From SZUA-430 sp040080835 (lineage in GTDB: Bacteria > Pseudomonadota > Alphaproteobacteria > Micropepsales > Micropepsaceae), in contig JBEBHP010000013.1 in assembly GCA_040080835.1 (NCBI GenBank), positions 62,001 to 126,000 on the forward strand: a stretch of DNA of 64,000 nucleotides, written 5' to 3'. Positions 17,200 through 25,285 of the stretch are shown here, in pieces; position 1 is the stretch's first letter; every line of letters starts with the position of its first letter. The notes below the pieces were generated by a model, which was not told the DNA's origin, did no database searches, and saw nothing but the letters and a program-made list of their open reading frames with translations. The translations under genes were made by a program, and so were the position numbers.

Positions 17200-18258
17200 A
17201 TGTATGATCCCTATTCAGTCTTAGGGCTTCCAAGAACTGCGGGTGAGGACGAGGTCAAACACGCCTTCCGCACACTCGCAAAGCGCTTTCATCCCGACAC
17301 GCCGGAAGGTGCTTCTGACAAGGGTCGTCGATTCAAGGACCTCTCGATCGCTTATGAAATCCTGGGCGACACAAAGAAGCGTCGCGCATATGACCGTGGC
17401 GAGATCGACGCGCATGGCAACCCCCGACCCGGCTACGTGCAACGCCCGGATCCGGAGCCGGAAGCAGAACCCGTTGACGAACCTGCCTACGACCTGGGCG
17501 GCGCGTCGAGCTTTACGCAGACCCCGCCAAAGAATGGCAGCAACGGTCAGTATCGCAACGGTGACTCCGCGAGTTCTGCATTTCGCAATGCCTTTGAGCG
17601 CGCGTTTGGGGGTACGACAGCAACGCCGCCACCGAAAAACAACAGCCGCGTTGAAGACCTTTTTTCAGAATTCTTCGGCGAACATTCCAGCACGGCGAAG
17701 CGTGCCGCTGCCGCCGGAAAGGGCGTCGACAATCATTTTGAACTCGCCATCACATTTGAAGAAGCGATGCTGGGTGGCACGCGCCGCGTCAAACTGCCGG
17801 ATGGCAAACGCTTTGATGTCAAAATTCCCATAGGCGTGCGCGATGGCCAGTCCATCCGACTCAAAGGTCAGGGAGAATCTGCGTACGCCAATGAACTGAA
17901 GGGCGATGCTCTGATCACCGTCGTCATCGAGCCGCATCCCTATTTCCGACGTGACGGGCACGATATCCTGCTGGACCTGCCTATCACGCTTGGTGAGGCC
18001 CTTCAGGGAGCCAAAATCAGCGTCCCGACGCTGCAGGGGCCCGTCTCGATGACCATCCCGCCCAAAACCAATGCCGGTCAGGTGTTTCGCCTGAAGGGCA
18101 AGGGGATGCCGGCACACTCGGTCCACGCAGCTGGCGACCAGCTTGTCACGCTGCAGATTGTCCTGCCGGAAGAATCCGATCAAAACCTCAGCGAGATGGT
18201 CAAACGATGGGAAACCGCGCATCCCTATAATCCGCGGCGCAAGCTTGGCGGCGTTTAG
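17200..18258 (+). CDS. CbpA-type DnaJ co-chaperone
   Basis: J-domain protein stimulating DnaK. From ATG 17200 it has 352 residues (an in-frame TTG at 17194 is possible). Seen: J domain MYDPYSVLGLPRTAGEDEV with the HPD motif at residues 31-33. A Gly/Asn/Pro-rich linker follows, then two C-terminal substrate-binding domains (FELAITFEEAMLGGTRRV, DLPITLGEALQGAKISVPTLQG and MTIPPKTNAGQVFRLKGKGMP). The cysteine-rich zinc finger is absent, which places it with CbpA rather than DnaJ. Confidence 0.92.
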   Translation: MYDPYSVLGLPRTAGEDEVKHAFRTLAKRFHPDTPEGASDKGRRFKDLSIAYEILGDTKKRRAYDRGEIDAHGNPRPGYVQRPDPEPEAEPVDEPAYDLGGASSFTQTPPKNGSNGQYRNGDSASSAFRNAFERAFGGTTATPPPKNNSRVEDLFSEFFGEHSSTAKRAAAAGKGVDNHFELAITFEEAMLGGTRRVKLPDGKRFDVKIPIGVRDGQSIRLKGQGESAYANELKGDALITVVIEPHPYFRRDGHDILLDLPITLGEALQGAKISVPTLQGPVSMTIPPKTNAGQVFRLKGKGMPAHSVHAAGDQLVTLQIVLPEESDQNLSEMVKRWETAHPYNPRRKLGGV

Positions 18259-18300
18259 GCGCGATTCCGTTTGGCACATGGCTGGGATAGTCTGCGTCCC

Positions 18301-19419
18301 ATGACACAGCCAGACAATGACAAGCTTGCAGCCGAACTGCTGCATCACTTCGGGCGAAACCTGCAACCGGGAGACAGCGTCACGCCCGCAATCGTGCCGA
18401 CAGCGGTATTTTACCTTCCAGGCAATCCATCAAATGCGCCGTATCAGTATGGTCGCTTCCACAACCCCACGTGGGATGCGCTCGAAAGCGCTCTAAGCAT
18501 GCTCGAGTCTGCGGAGACTGTCCTTTTTCCAAGCGGAATGGCTGCAATTGCGTCGGTGCTGTATTCGCAACTCAAGTCCGGCGACCGCGTGCTGCTGCCC
18601 TCCGATGGGTACTACACGACACGCGTGCTAGTGGAGAAGTACCTCCAGCCGCTGGGTGTTCATTTCGAAACCCGGTCCACAACGCGGTTTATGGACGGTG
18701 GGTTCCAGGGCTTTCGTCTGGTCTTCATTGAAACGCCGTCAAACCCCGGGCTGGACGTGTGCGATATCTCCATGGTGGCTGCGCAGACCAGAGCAACCGG
18801 CGCCCTTCTCGTCGCCGACAACACCACCATGACACCGCTGGGGCAAAGGCCGCTTGACCTGGGCGCCGACGTCGTGGTCAACGCTGATACCAAGGCGATC
18901 AACGGGCACTCCGATGTCCTGTTCGGCCATGTCGCCTCACGCAATGGACTGCTTTGTCAGTCCTTGCGCGACTGGAGGCGCTTCTCGGGGTCAGTACCCG
19001 GTCCATTCGAGGCTTGGCAGGTCTTCCGTGGCCTGGAAACTCTCGAAGTCCGGTACAGTCGGATGTGTGCAACCGCACAATTGCTTGCCGAACGCCTTGC
19101 CGAACATGCAGCCACATTAAACGTGCGGTACCCTGGACTGCCCGCAGATCCTGGACATTCCATAGCCTCCCGACAGATGAGCTGCTTTGGATCGATGATC
19201 ACTTTGACTCTGAAAGACGGTCCTACGGCCGAGCGGTTCATCCGAGAGTGCAAACTGGTCCAACCATCTACAAGTTTCGGCGGCGTACGCACTTGCGCCG
19301 AGCGGCGCGAACGCTGGGGTGATGCGGTCGATCCGGGATTTATCAGGCTGTCCATTGGCATCGAACCGTCGGAGGTCCTTTGGCAGGCAATGGCGGAAAC
19401 CCTGGAGAAATTAGGATAA
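18301..19419 (+). CDS. PLP-dependent Cys/Met metabolism enzyme (cystathionine gamma-synthase/lyase family)
   Basis: Fold-type I PLP enzyme of transsulfuration. Start at ATG 18301, 372 residues. Seen: FPSGMAAIAS (phosphate-binding region), ETPSNPGLDVCDI, LLVADNTTMTPLGQRPLDLGADVVV and the Schiff-base lysine Lys198 in NADTKAINGHSDVLFGH. Unlike most members it has TKAINGHSD where TKYLNGHSD is usual, and a shortened C-terminal half. The exact substrate (cystathionine, homoserine ester or another) cannot be assigned. It follows the dnaJ-like gene by about 40 bp. Confidence 0.85.
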   Translation: MTQPDNDKLAAELLHHFGRNLQPGDSVTPAIVPTAVFYLPGNPSNAPYQYGRFHNPTWDALESALSMLESAETVLFPSGMAAIASVLYSQLKSGDRVLLPSDGYYTTRVLVEKYLQPLGVHFETRSTTRFMDGGFQGFRLVFIETPSNPGLDVCDISMVAAQTRATGALLVADNTTMTPLGQRPLDLGADVVVNADTKAINGHSDVLFGHVASRNGLLCQSLRDWRRFSGSVPGPFEAWQVFRGLETLEVRYSRMCATAQLLAERLAEHAATLNVRYPGLPADPGHSIASRQMSCFGSMITLTLKDGPTAERFIRECKLVQPSTSFGGVRTCAERRERWGDAVDPGFIRLSIGIEPSEVLWQAMAETLEKLG

Positions 19420-19439
19420 AACAGCACCTTTCCTGAATA

Positions 19440-19457
19440 TTAGACTTCTCAGTCTAA
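19440..19457. promoter_or_regulatory. palindromic operator O1 upstream of emrA
   Basis: TTAGACT-TCTC-AGTCTAA: perfect 7-bp arms with a 4-bp spacer. It matches the form of the second palindrome at 19496-19513 and a degenerate third at 22879, all next to TetR-regulated genes. Probable binding site of one or both TetR proteins. Confidence 0.65.
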
Positions 19458-19495
19458 ATTGATTGCAGATCCTGGGTTCGCGGGTCTATTTTCGG

Positions 19496-19513
19496 ATGGA
19501 CTGTTCAGTCCAT
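19496..19513. promoter_or_regulatory. palindromic operator O2 upstream of emrA
   Basis: ATGGACT-GTTC-AGTCCAT: perfect 7-bp arms with a 4-bp spacer, 56 bp centre-to-centre from O1 and 16 bp before the emrA start, so bound repressor would block initiation. Shares the core GACT-N4-AGTC with O1. Confidence 0.7.
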
Positions 19514-19529
19514 TTTATGGTCGGGCGCC

Positions 19530-20573
19530 ATGCGCAAGTACATTCTTCCTGCCATCGGTGCTGTCGCCGGGTTGGCCATCGTCGTGACTGCCGCCATGTG
19601 GATCTTCGTGTGGCGCTTCCAGGTGACGACGCAGGATGCCTATGTTCAGGCTGACATCGCAGCCATCGTCACCAAACTTCCAGGTTATGTGGCTTCAATC
19701 AAAGTCACCGACAACCAGCAGGTGAAGGCCGGGGATGTGCTGCTGGAGCTGGACACCTCCGACATCAAACCCAAGACAGACCAGGCCAGCGCGCTGGTCG
19801 ACTCCCGCAAGGCGGCTGTTTCCAACATGCAAGCCAAGCTCAAGCTGCAACAGTCCATCATTCTCCAGGCGCATGCCGGCGTACAGAGCGCTCGCGCAGA
19901 TGCCGATCGTGCCCGCACCGACGCCTCCCGCTACCAGACGCTTGTGGACCGGGGCGTTGTCAGCAAGCAGCGATACGACATCGCCCGATCGGATATCGCC
20001 CGGGCAGACGCTGCGGTCGACCGCGCATCGGCTGCCATGCAGGCCGAACGCGATCAGGTGGCGGTCCTGGACAGCGCCCTGAAACAGGCAGACGCAGATC
20101 TCAAACAGGCCGATGCGCAGCTTGCCCTCACGCAAGCTGATCTGGCGAATGCCACGATACGGGCGCCATTTGACGGAATTGTCGGCAACCGCACGGTCCA
20201 GACGGGACAGTATGTACGCGCCGGGTTCCAACTCATGGCGGTGGTGCCGCTTCCTTCCGTCTATGTGATTGCGAATTTCAAGGAAACCCAAATCGAGGGG
20301 ATGACAGTCGGCCAGCGGGCCGAAGTCAGCGTCGACGCGCTTTCCAAGGAAGAATTCGACGGTGAAATCGAGAGCTTTGCCCCTGCCAGCGGTTCTCTGT
20401 TCAGCCTGCTTCCGCCCGAGAACGCCACCGGAAATTTCACCAAGATCGTGCAACGCATCCCGGTCCGCATCAAGCTCGATGGCCCCGTGAGTCAGCTGGC
20501 AAAGCTCAAGGCTGGAATGTCGGTTGGCGTCACCGTGGACCTTCGGGAACCGGCGGGAAAGAAGAAGCCGTGA
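19530..20573 (+). CDS. emrA: EmrA/HlyD-family multidrug efflux adaptor
   Basis: Periplasmic membrane-fusion protein of an EmrAB-TolC-type multidrug pump. 347 residues. Seen: one N-terminal membrane anchor (residues 5-30), the motif TTQDAYVQADIAAIVTKLPGYV typical of EmrA, and the lipoyl half VKAGDVLLELDTSD. An Ala/Asp/Gln-rich coiled coil follows (about residues 95-205), then the second half TIRAPFDGIVGNRTVQTGQYV and a beta-barrel region. It overlaps emrB by 4 bp and is first in the emrA-emrB-tetR operon behind two operators. Confidence 0.9.
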   Translation: MRKYILPAIGAVAGLAIVVTAAMWIFVWRFQVTTQDAYVQADIAAIVTKLPGYVASIKVTDNQQVKAGDVLLELDTSDIKPKTDQASALVDSRKAAVSNMQAKLKLQQSIILQAHAGVQSARADADRARTDASRYQTLVDRGVVSKQRYDIARSDIARADAAVDRASAAMQAERDQVAVLDSALKQADADLKQADAQLALTQADLANATIRAPFDGIVGNRTVQTGQYVRAGFQLMAVVPLPSVYVIANFKETQIEGMTVGQRAEVSVDALSKEEFDGEIESFAPASGSLFSLLPPENATGNFTKIVQRIPVRIKLDGPVSQLAKLKAGMSVGVTVDLREPAGKKKP

Positions 20574-22162
20574 ACGATGCAGTGGTGGCGTCCGAGCAGC
20601 CAGCGCCGACTGCGCCACCATCCCTGCCGCCCATCACGGCCAGAGCCCTGATCGGCTTTATTGCCATGGCCTTCGGCATGTTCATGGCCATTCTCGATAT
20701 TCAAATTGTTTCGGCGTCACTTACGCAGATCCAGGCTGGGCTCTCGGCCTCGGCTGAGGAAATCAGCTGGGTCCAGACGTCGTATCTCATCGCCGAGGTC
20801 GTCATGATCCCGCTGTCGGGGTTCCTGTCCCGACTTCTGTCCACGCGCATCCTGTTTGTGCTTTCATCTGCATCCTTCACGCTGATGAGCGTGTTCTGCG
20901 CCATGTCGACTTCGATCGAGCAGATGATCATCTTCAGGGCGCTGCAGGGGTTTCTTGGAGGTGCAATGATTCCAACTGTCGTCGCCGGTTCCTACATCAT
21001 GTTCGGACAGGGTCGCACGGCCGGCGTCAGCGTCATTGTGGGCCTGATTGCAACTCTCGCCCCGACGGTCGGGCCGACACTGGGTGGCATTCTCACCAGC
21101 GCCTTCTCGTGGCACTGGCTGTTCCTGATCAACCTTCCGATCGGCATCGTGATCACAGCAGTGGTGTGGGCAATCGTTGATGTCGACAAGCCCAACTGGT
21201 CGCTTCTGGAGGGGATCGACATTCTCGGCCTTCTTCTGATGGCCGCCTTTCTTGGCTCGACGGAGTATGTGCTGGAGGAAGGCTCGCGCAATGACTGGTT
21301 CCAGGACCCCACCATCCGGAACTTTGCGATCTTTGGCGCAGCATCCGGGGTTGGGTTTTTCATGCGTGTACTCAATGCCCGAAACCCGATCGTCAACCTG
21401 CAAGTCTTCCGGGATCGAAATTTCAGCATCGGCGCTGGTTTTGGCATGGTGTTGGGGGTGGGTCTCTACGGCATCGTCTATCTGCTGCCCGTGTTTCTTG
21501 CGCGCGTGCGCGGTTATTCGAGCCTTGAGATTGGAGGGCTTGTCTTCGTGACAGGCATCTTCCAATTCATCGGGGCGCCGATTGCCGGCCTGCTGTCCCG
21601 ACGCTGGGATGCACGCTACGTGCTCATGATCGGTATGAGCCTGATGGCGCTATCGTGCTTTCAATTCGCTCAACTCACGGCCGAATGGGGTTTCTGGGAA
21701 CTGTTCCTGCCACAAGTGATGCGCGGTGCAGGGCTGATGTTCTGCATGGTTCCGGCAAACGTCATTGCCCTGGGAAAACTGGACCACGATACGCTGAAGG
21801 ATGCGTCAGGCCTTTACAACCTGCTGCGAAATCTTGGCGGCGCACTTGGGCTTGCCGTCCTCAACACGCAACTCACAGAACGCATCTCGTTTCACTATGC
21901 AAGGCTTGCGGAACACGTCAGTACAGGACGCCTGACTGCCGAGAACTGGATCAGTGGACTGTCTGCGCGTTACAGCACCCAGATCACAGGGGATCCTGAT
22001 CTTGCTGCCGTAAAAACGCTCGCGAATTTTGTTCGACGCGAAGCGTCCGTCATGGCGTTCAGCGACTGCTTTCTAATCGTTGCCAGCATCTATATCCTGG
22101 CTCTGATTGCGACGCCGTTGCTGTCGCGTCCAACAAACGTCGATGTACCTGAGGAACCCTAG
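20570..22162 (+). CDS. emrB: EmrB/DHA2-family MFS drug transporter
   Basis: Proton-driven drug exporter of the 14-helix DHA2 branch. 530 residues, starting with GTG at 20570 in the GTGA overlap with emrA. Seen: helix 1 with MAFGMFMAILDIQIVSASL (motif D1 type), ISWVQTSYLIAEVVMIPLSGFLSRLLSTR (motif A region), and motif C GLIATLAPTVGPTLGGILTSAFSWHWLFLINLPIG in the fifth helix. A Pro/Ala-rich cytoplasmic N-terminus precedes helix 1. Works with EmrA and an outer-membrane channel encoded elsewhere. Confidence 0.93.
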   Translation: MNDAVVASEQPAPTAPPSLPPITARALIGFIAMAFGMFMAILDIQIVSASLTQIQAGLSASAEEISWVQTSYLIAEVVMIPLSGFLSRLLSTRILFVLSSASFTLMSVFCAMSTSIEQMIIFRALQGFLGGAMIPTVVAGSYIMFGQGRTAGVSVIVGLIATLAPTVGPTLGGILTSAFSWHWLFLINLPIGIVITAVVWAIVDVDKPNWSLLEGIDILGLLLMAAFLGSTEYVLEEGSRNDWFQDPTIRNFAIFGAASGVGFFMRVLNARNPIVNLQVFRDRNFSIGAGFGMVLGVGLYGIVYLLPVFLARVRGYSSLEIGGLVFVTGIFQFIGAPIAGLLSRRWDARYVLMIGMSLMALSCFQFAQLTAEWGFWELFLPQVMRGAGLMFCMVPANVIALGKLDHDTLKDASGLYNLLRNLGGALGLAVLNTQLTERISFHYARLAEHVSTGRLTAENWISGLSARYSTQITGDPDLAAVKTLANFVRREASVMAFSDCFLIVASIYILALIATPLLSRPTNVDVPEEP

Positions 22163-22165
22163 GTC

Positions 22166-22804
22166 ATGGCAAAACCTATTTCCGACGCTGCCAGTACACC
22201 CGCCACCTCCCCGGTGCGTGAGCGGATCATCGAGGCGTCAGCGGATCTGTTTCGCCAGAACGGGTATGACGTCTCCATGGACGCCATCGCACAGGCCGCC
22301 GACGTTTCAAAGCAATCACTCTACAACCACTTCGGTTCCAAGGAAGAACTCTTCAAGTCCATTGTCACCCTGCGCTCGGCTGCCATGCGCGCGCCGCTCA
22401 CGGCATCAGGGCCCGATCGGGAACCGCGAGAAGTACTCCTGGACGTGGCGCGCCAGTACTACGCTCTCGCGTTCAACCCGCGATCAATGGGCTTCCTGCG
22501 GACGATTGTTTCGGCGAGCCAGCGCTTTCCCGACATTGGCGCTGATTTCTATGATGTCGGTCCAAAGCAAACGCTTGAAGTGCTGATCGAATGGATGGAA
22601 CGCGAGGAGCGGCTGGGTCGTCTGAACACCCGCAATCCGCGCCTGGCGGCCGAACACTTCCTGTCCCTGCTGCTTGGTCACATCCAGACGCGGGGGCTGC
22701 TTGGGCTGGAAACGGGCACAAGCGAGGCAGACCTTGAAGAGCGTGCAGCTTTCTGCGCAGATGCGTTCATGCGGGCATTTGGTGCCCCCGTGAATCGCGC
22801 GTGA
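22166..22804 (+). CDS. TetR-family repressor of the emr operon (tetR1)
   Basis: TetR/AcrR-type DNA-binding protein, 212 residues, starting 3 bases after emrB and so co-transcribed with the pump. Seen: helix-turn-helix in RIIEASADLFRQNGYDVSMDAIAQAADVSKQSLYNHFGSKEELF (residues about 20-64) and a ligand domain of the AefR-like C-terminal type (FLRTIVSASQRFPDIGADFYDVGPK). Very similar to the second TetR at 22986. Likely binds the GACT-N4-AGTC palindromes before emrA and releases them on ligand binding. Confidence 0.92.
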   Translation: MAKPISDAASTPATSPVRERIIEASADLFRQNGYDVSMDAIAQAADVSKQSLYNHFGSKEELFKSIVTLRSAAMRAPLTASGPDREPREVLLDVARQYYALAFNPRSMGFLRTIVSASQRFPDIGADFYDVGPKQTLEVLIEWMEREERLGRLNTRNPRLAAEHFLSLLLGHIQTRGLLGLETGTSEADLEERAAFCADAFMRAFGAPVNRA

Positions 22805-22878
22805 ATCATTTGACCCTGCGAATAGCTACAGATTTGCTGCATTTCCGCGATTCAGATTTTATCAAGAACGCACCGAAT

Positions 22879-22894
22879 TGGACTTCTCAGTATA
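22879..22894. promoter_or_regulatory. degenerate copy of the emr operator before tetR2
   Basis: TGGACT-TCTC-AGTATA. The left arm equals that of O2 and the spacer equals that of O1; the right arm keeps AGT and loses symmetry after it. About 90 bp upstream of the second tetR start. Suggests that tetR2 is controlled by the same or a sister repressor. Confidence 0.5.
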
Positions 22895-22897
22895 GCA

Positions 22898-22932
22898 GTG
22901 ATTCGCCAGCATAGGCTCAATCAGCGAATCAC
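22898..22932. repeat. 9-bp inverted repeat upstream of tetR2
   Basis: GTGATTCGC (22898-22906) and GCGAATCAC (22924-22932) are perfect inverted copies with a 17-base spacer. A third, one-mismatch copy GTGACTCGC follows at 22935-22943. Possible binding site of a different regulator than the GACT palindrome. Confidence 0.4.
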
Positions 22933-22985
22933 CCGTGACTCGCTGGGGTCGGGGGACCAACAATTTCAACAGGTGATTGGTTGCG

Positions 22986-23633
22986 ATGAGCCGTCATTCT
23001 TCAGCTGCCATGCAGCTTACTCCATCCCAGTTGCTGTCTGCGCGCGCGCGCATTCTGGAAGCTGCGGCAGAAATGTTCCGTACGCACGGTTATGACGTCT
23101 CGATGGACGCCATTGCCGCCGCTGCGAATGTGTCCAAACAGACGCTGTACAACCAGTTTGGCAGCAAGGAAGACCTGTTCAAGGCGATGATCGCCGACCG
23201 CGCCGCGGTCATGCGGGCACCGCTGAACGCCTCTGCCCTTGAGCGCCATCCACGCGATATGCTGGCTGATATCGGTCGCCAGTATTACCAGCACGCGTGC
23301 AGCGAGCACGAGATTGGCTACTACCGGATGATAATCGGGGCGAGCCAGCAATTCCCCGACATTGGTCGTGCCTACTACGAGGCCGGGCCGAAGCAGATGG
23401 TGGAAGCACTCGCACAGTGGATGTCGCGGGAGGAGCGTTTGGGGCGTCTGGACACTGGCGGTGATCCACTGCTTGCAGCGGAACACTTCCTGTCCCTGGT
23501 CACGGGTCAGATCGAGACCCGTGGGCTGCTCGGGCTCTGGGCTGAAATGTCACCGTCAGAAATGGAACGCCGCGCGCGCTTTTGCGCGGACGTATTCATG
23601 CGCGCTTTTGGTCCGCACAGGTTGATGGCGTAG
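22986..23633 (+). CDS. second TetR-family regulator (tetR2), paralogue of tetR1
   Basis: TetR-family protein of about 215 residues. The start is set at ATG 22986, nine bases after AGGTGA; a TTG at 22977 has no room for a ribosome-binding site. The helix-turn-helix (AAEMFRTHGYDVSMDAIAAAANVSKQTLYNQFGSKEDLF) is nearly the same as in tetR1, as are the following MRAPL segment, ASQQFPDIGRAYYEAGPKQ and the C-terminal RARFCADVFMRAFG. The pair therefore arose by tandem duplication. It has its own 180-bp upstream region with operator-like repeats, so it may cross-regulate the pump. Confidence 0.9.
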   Translation: MSRHSSAAMQLTPSQLLSARARILEAAAEMFRTHGYDVSMDAIAAAANVSKQTLYNQFGSKEDLFKAMIADRAAVMRAPLNASALERHPRDMLADIGRQYYQHACSEHEIGYYRMIIGASQQFPDIGRAYYEAGPKQMVEALAQWMSREERLGRLDTGGDPLLAAEHFLSLVTGQIETRGLLGLWAEMSPSEMERRARFCADVFMRAFGPHRLMA

Positions 23634-23717
23634 CACCCGGAAACGCCAGGCAGTGCGCAGTGCGGTTTACCCAGTCCGTACTGCCGCACAAATCGCGGCA
23701 CGCGAAGCGTGTGATTC

Positions 23718-24305
23718 CTATTTCGGGATGTGAAAGCTGTCCTGCATATGGCTCACGTTCCTGTCCCAAAAATCCGACCATTCAAACTGGGCAGTTTCCT
23801 GATCTTCATCGGACGCAGTGCAGTTGAGGAAGTATATCATGCGCGGTGCCGCGATCACCATTTCGCTCACTACGCGGCCGGGCATTTCCTTTTCCTTGAC
23901 TTCGTAGCTTGCCACACATTGCGCGGCTGGCATTCCATTGTGGGTCAGGGATCTTGATCCAGCGATCATGAAATTCTTGTGGTCCTTCTCCGCAGGATCG
24001 CAAAATGTCTCACGGCGTTTGGTTGCCAGCATGGCCCCAAACGACGACTGCGTAGCGCCCTTTGGATAAGCGAGGCGGTGGGCAAAGCAGACCAGGTTGC
24101 CTTCACCTCCTGCTTCGATCGAAATGAGCATGAGATCGCCGGGCGTCTTTCCTCCGGCGTAATCGTCCACGACTTTGGGGATTGAAATCGTCAGCCCGGG
24201 TTCGCCGTTCAGTGTCACAGTCTTCCATTCATCTGCAGCGAGTGCGCCTGTACCAAGTACGAGGCTCAGTGAGAACGTCGTCACCAAAATGCGCTTTTTA
24301 CTCAT
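23718..24305 (-). CDS. secreted protein of unknown function
   Basis: 195 residues from ATG 24305 (MSKKRILVTTFSLSLVLGTGALAADE), with a clear Sec signal peptide cleaved after ALA near residue 22. The mature part has four cysteines (NLVCFAH, ETFCDP, AQCVAS, LNCTAS), probably forming disulfides, and ends in a Trp/Phe-rich helix (QFEWSDFWDRNV). I recognise no family. Convergent with tetR2; the next gene upstream on the same strand is 30 bp away and may share its transcript. Confidence 0.75.
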   Translation of the reverse strand: MSKKRILVTTFSLSLVLGTGALAADEWKTVTLNGEPGLTISIPKVVDDYAGGKTPGDLMLISIEAGGEGNLVCFAHRLAYPKGATQSSFGAMLATKRRETFCDPAEKDHKNFMIAGSRSLTHNGMPAAQCVASYEVKEKEMPGRVVSEMVIAAPRMIYFLNCTASDEDQETAQFEWSDFWDRNVSHMQDSFHIPK

Positions 24306-24335
24306 TGAATTGATCCTCGCACTCGCGTGCATCGA

Positions 24336-24680
24336 CTACACTTTTGTCCGCCGCTTCTTTTTCGCCGGGGCCATTGCTCGTGCGTGTGCCGCGATGAGCG
24401 CGCTCTTGAATGTCGCTTCGTCAACGTTGCGCAGCTGGCAGGTCGTGCACCCCATCTTGCCCCAGCCACCGGGCACGGGCGCAAAGGCTGACGGCTCGTT
24501 CTCGCACCAGAATTCCTGCTGATCCAGGTCGAACATCAGGTTCATGCTGGCGCCGTCGGCCGGCATCGTGGCGAAGATGCGGCGCGGGGTGCGAAATGCC
24601 GCCCGGTCAAAATGCGGCGCCTCGCTCGCGTCAGGAAGTGCGAGCGCAATCTTGCGGGCCTTGATGGTGGTCACTGGCAT
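24336..24680 (-). CDS. MmcQ/YjbR-family protein
   Basis: Small cytosolic protein of the MmcQ/YjbR fold (CyaY-like double-wing), often annotated as DNA-binding but of uncertain role. From ATG 24680 it has 114 residues, the usual length; ATG 24695 is an alternative. Seen: ALALPDASEAPHFDRAAFRTPRRIFATM (the common LPGVEE..HFG...FRV..K.FA pattern) and FWCENEPSAFAPVPGGWGKMGCTTCQL (matching the F.pvpgyWg..gw..v segment). A basic tail, KKKRRTKV, ends it. Confidence 0.85.
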   Translation of the reverse strand: MPVTTIKARKIALALPDASEAPHFDRAAFRTPRRIFATMPADGASMNLMFDLDQQEFWCENEPSAFAPVPGGWGKMGCTTCQLRNVDEATFKSALIAAHARAMAPAKKKRRTKV

Positions 24681-24809
24681 GGTGCAGTCTAACATTTCAG
24701 GATAGCGCCCACAATCTGCTGTTTGAAAAGTGCGTTTCCGGATGCCACACGGGATGACATGCGTTCCTGGCGCGGCTAAGTTGACGATCACGCAAATATC
24801 GGGGGCAGC

Positions 24810-25106
24810 ATGATCATCGTTCTTGGAAGTATCATCGCGAAGCCTAACGGCCTGCAGGCACTATTGAAAGCCAGCCTCGAGCATGTGCATCGCTCGCGTA
24901 CCGAGCCCGGCTGCATCTCGCATGCGGTCCACATCGATCATGAGAACCCGCTCAAGCTGGTCTTCGTTGAAAAGTGGAGTGATGCTGACGCGCTGGCTGC
25001 CCATTTCCGGGTAAAGGGATCGAATGATTTCGTCGGCCAGGCACGAAGTCTCGCAGCGAGCGCGCCGATCATCGAGATCTTCTCCGCTTCGCCGCAGAAA
25101 ATGTAG
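24810..25106 (+). CDS. antibiotic biosynthesis monooxygenase-fold protein (YgiN-like)
   Basis: 98-residue dimeric alpha-beta barrel protein of the ABM family; members oxidise quinols or aromatic polyketides, or serve unknown roles. Seen: MIIVLGSIIAKPNGLQALL, EPGCISHAVHIDHENPLKLVFVEKWSDADALAAHF and a C-terminal IIEIFSA strand, the standard order. A single gene with no pathway neighbours, so the substrate is unknown. Confidence 0.9.
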   Translation: MIIVLGSIIAKPNGLQALLKASLEHVHRSRTEPGCISHAVHIDHENPLKLVFVEKWSDADALAAHFRVKGSNDFVGQARSLAASAPIIEIFSASPQKM

Positions 25107-25285
25107 GTCAGCAAAGCTGCTTCGGTGCTGCCTGTCGCCTCAGTCGCCTGCCAGAGGCAGCCCTGCCCCCGCAATGCAACTGGCGGCAGATTTCAATACG
25201 AAGTCGTGATCTTTCGCGTACTGGACCGCATTTCCGGCTTTGATCTAGCATCTCGGCTCAACGTTAGGGTTGGCGGGAGCCGGTA

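Noticed and set aside
25140..25244. 34-codon open stretch on the minus strand ending ...AGAGLPLAGD before a stop
   Set aside because: Composition looks protein-like, but an in-frame stop precedes it and there is no start codon or ribosome-binding site. At most a gene remnant, too weak to call.
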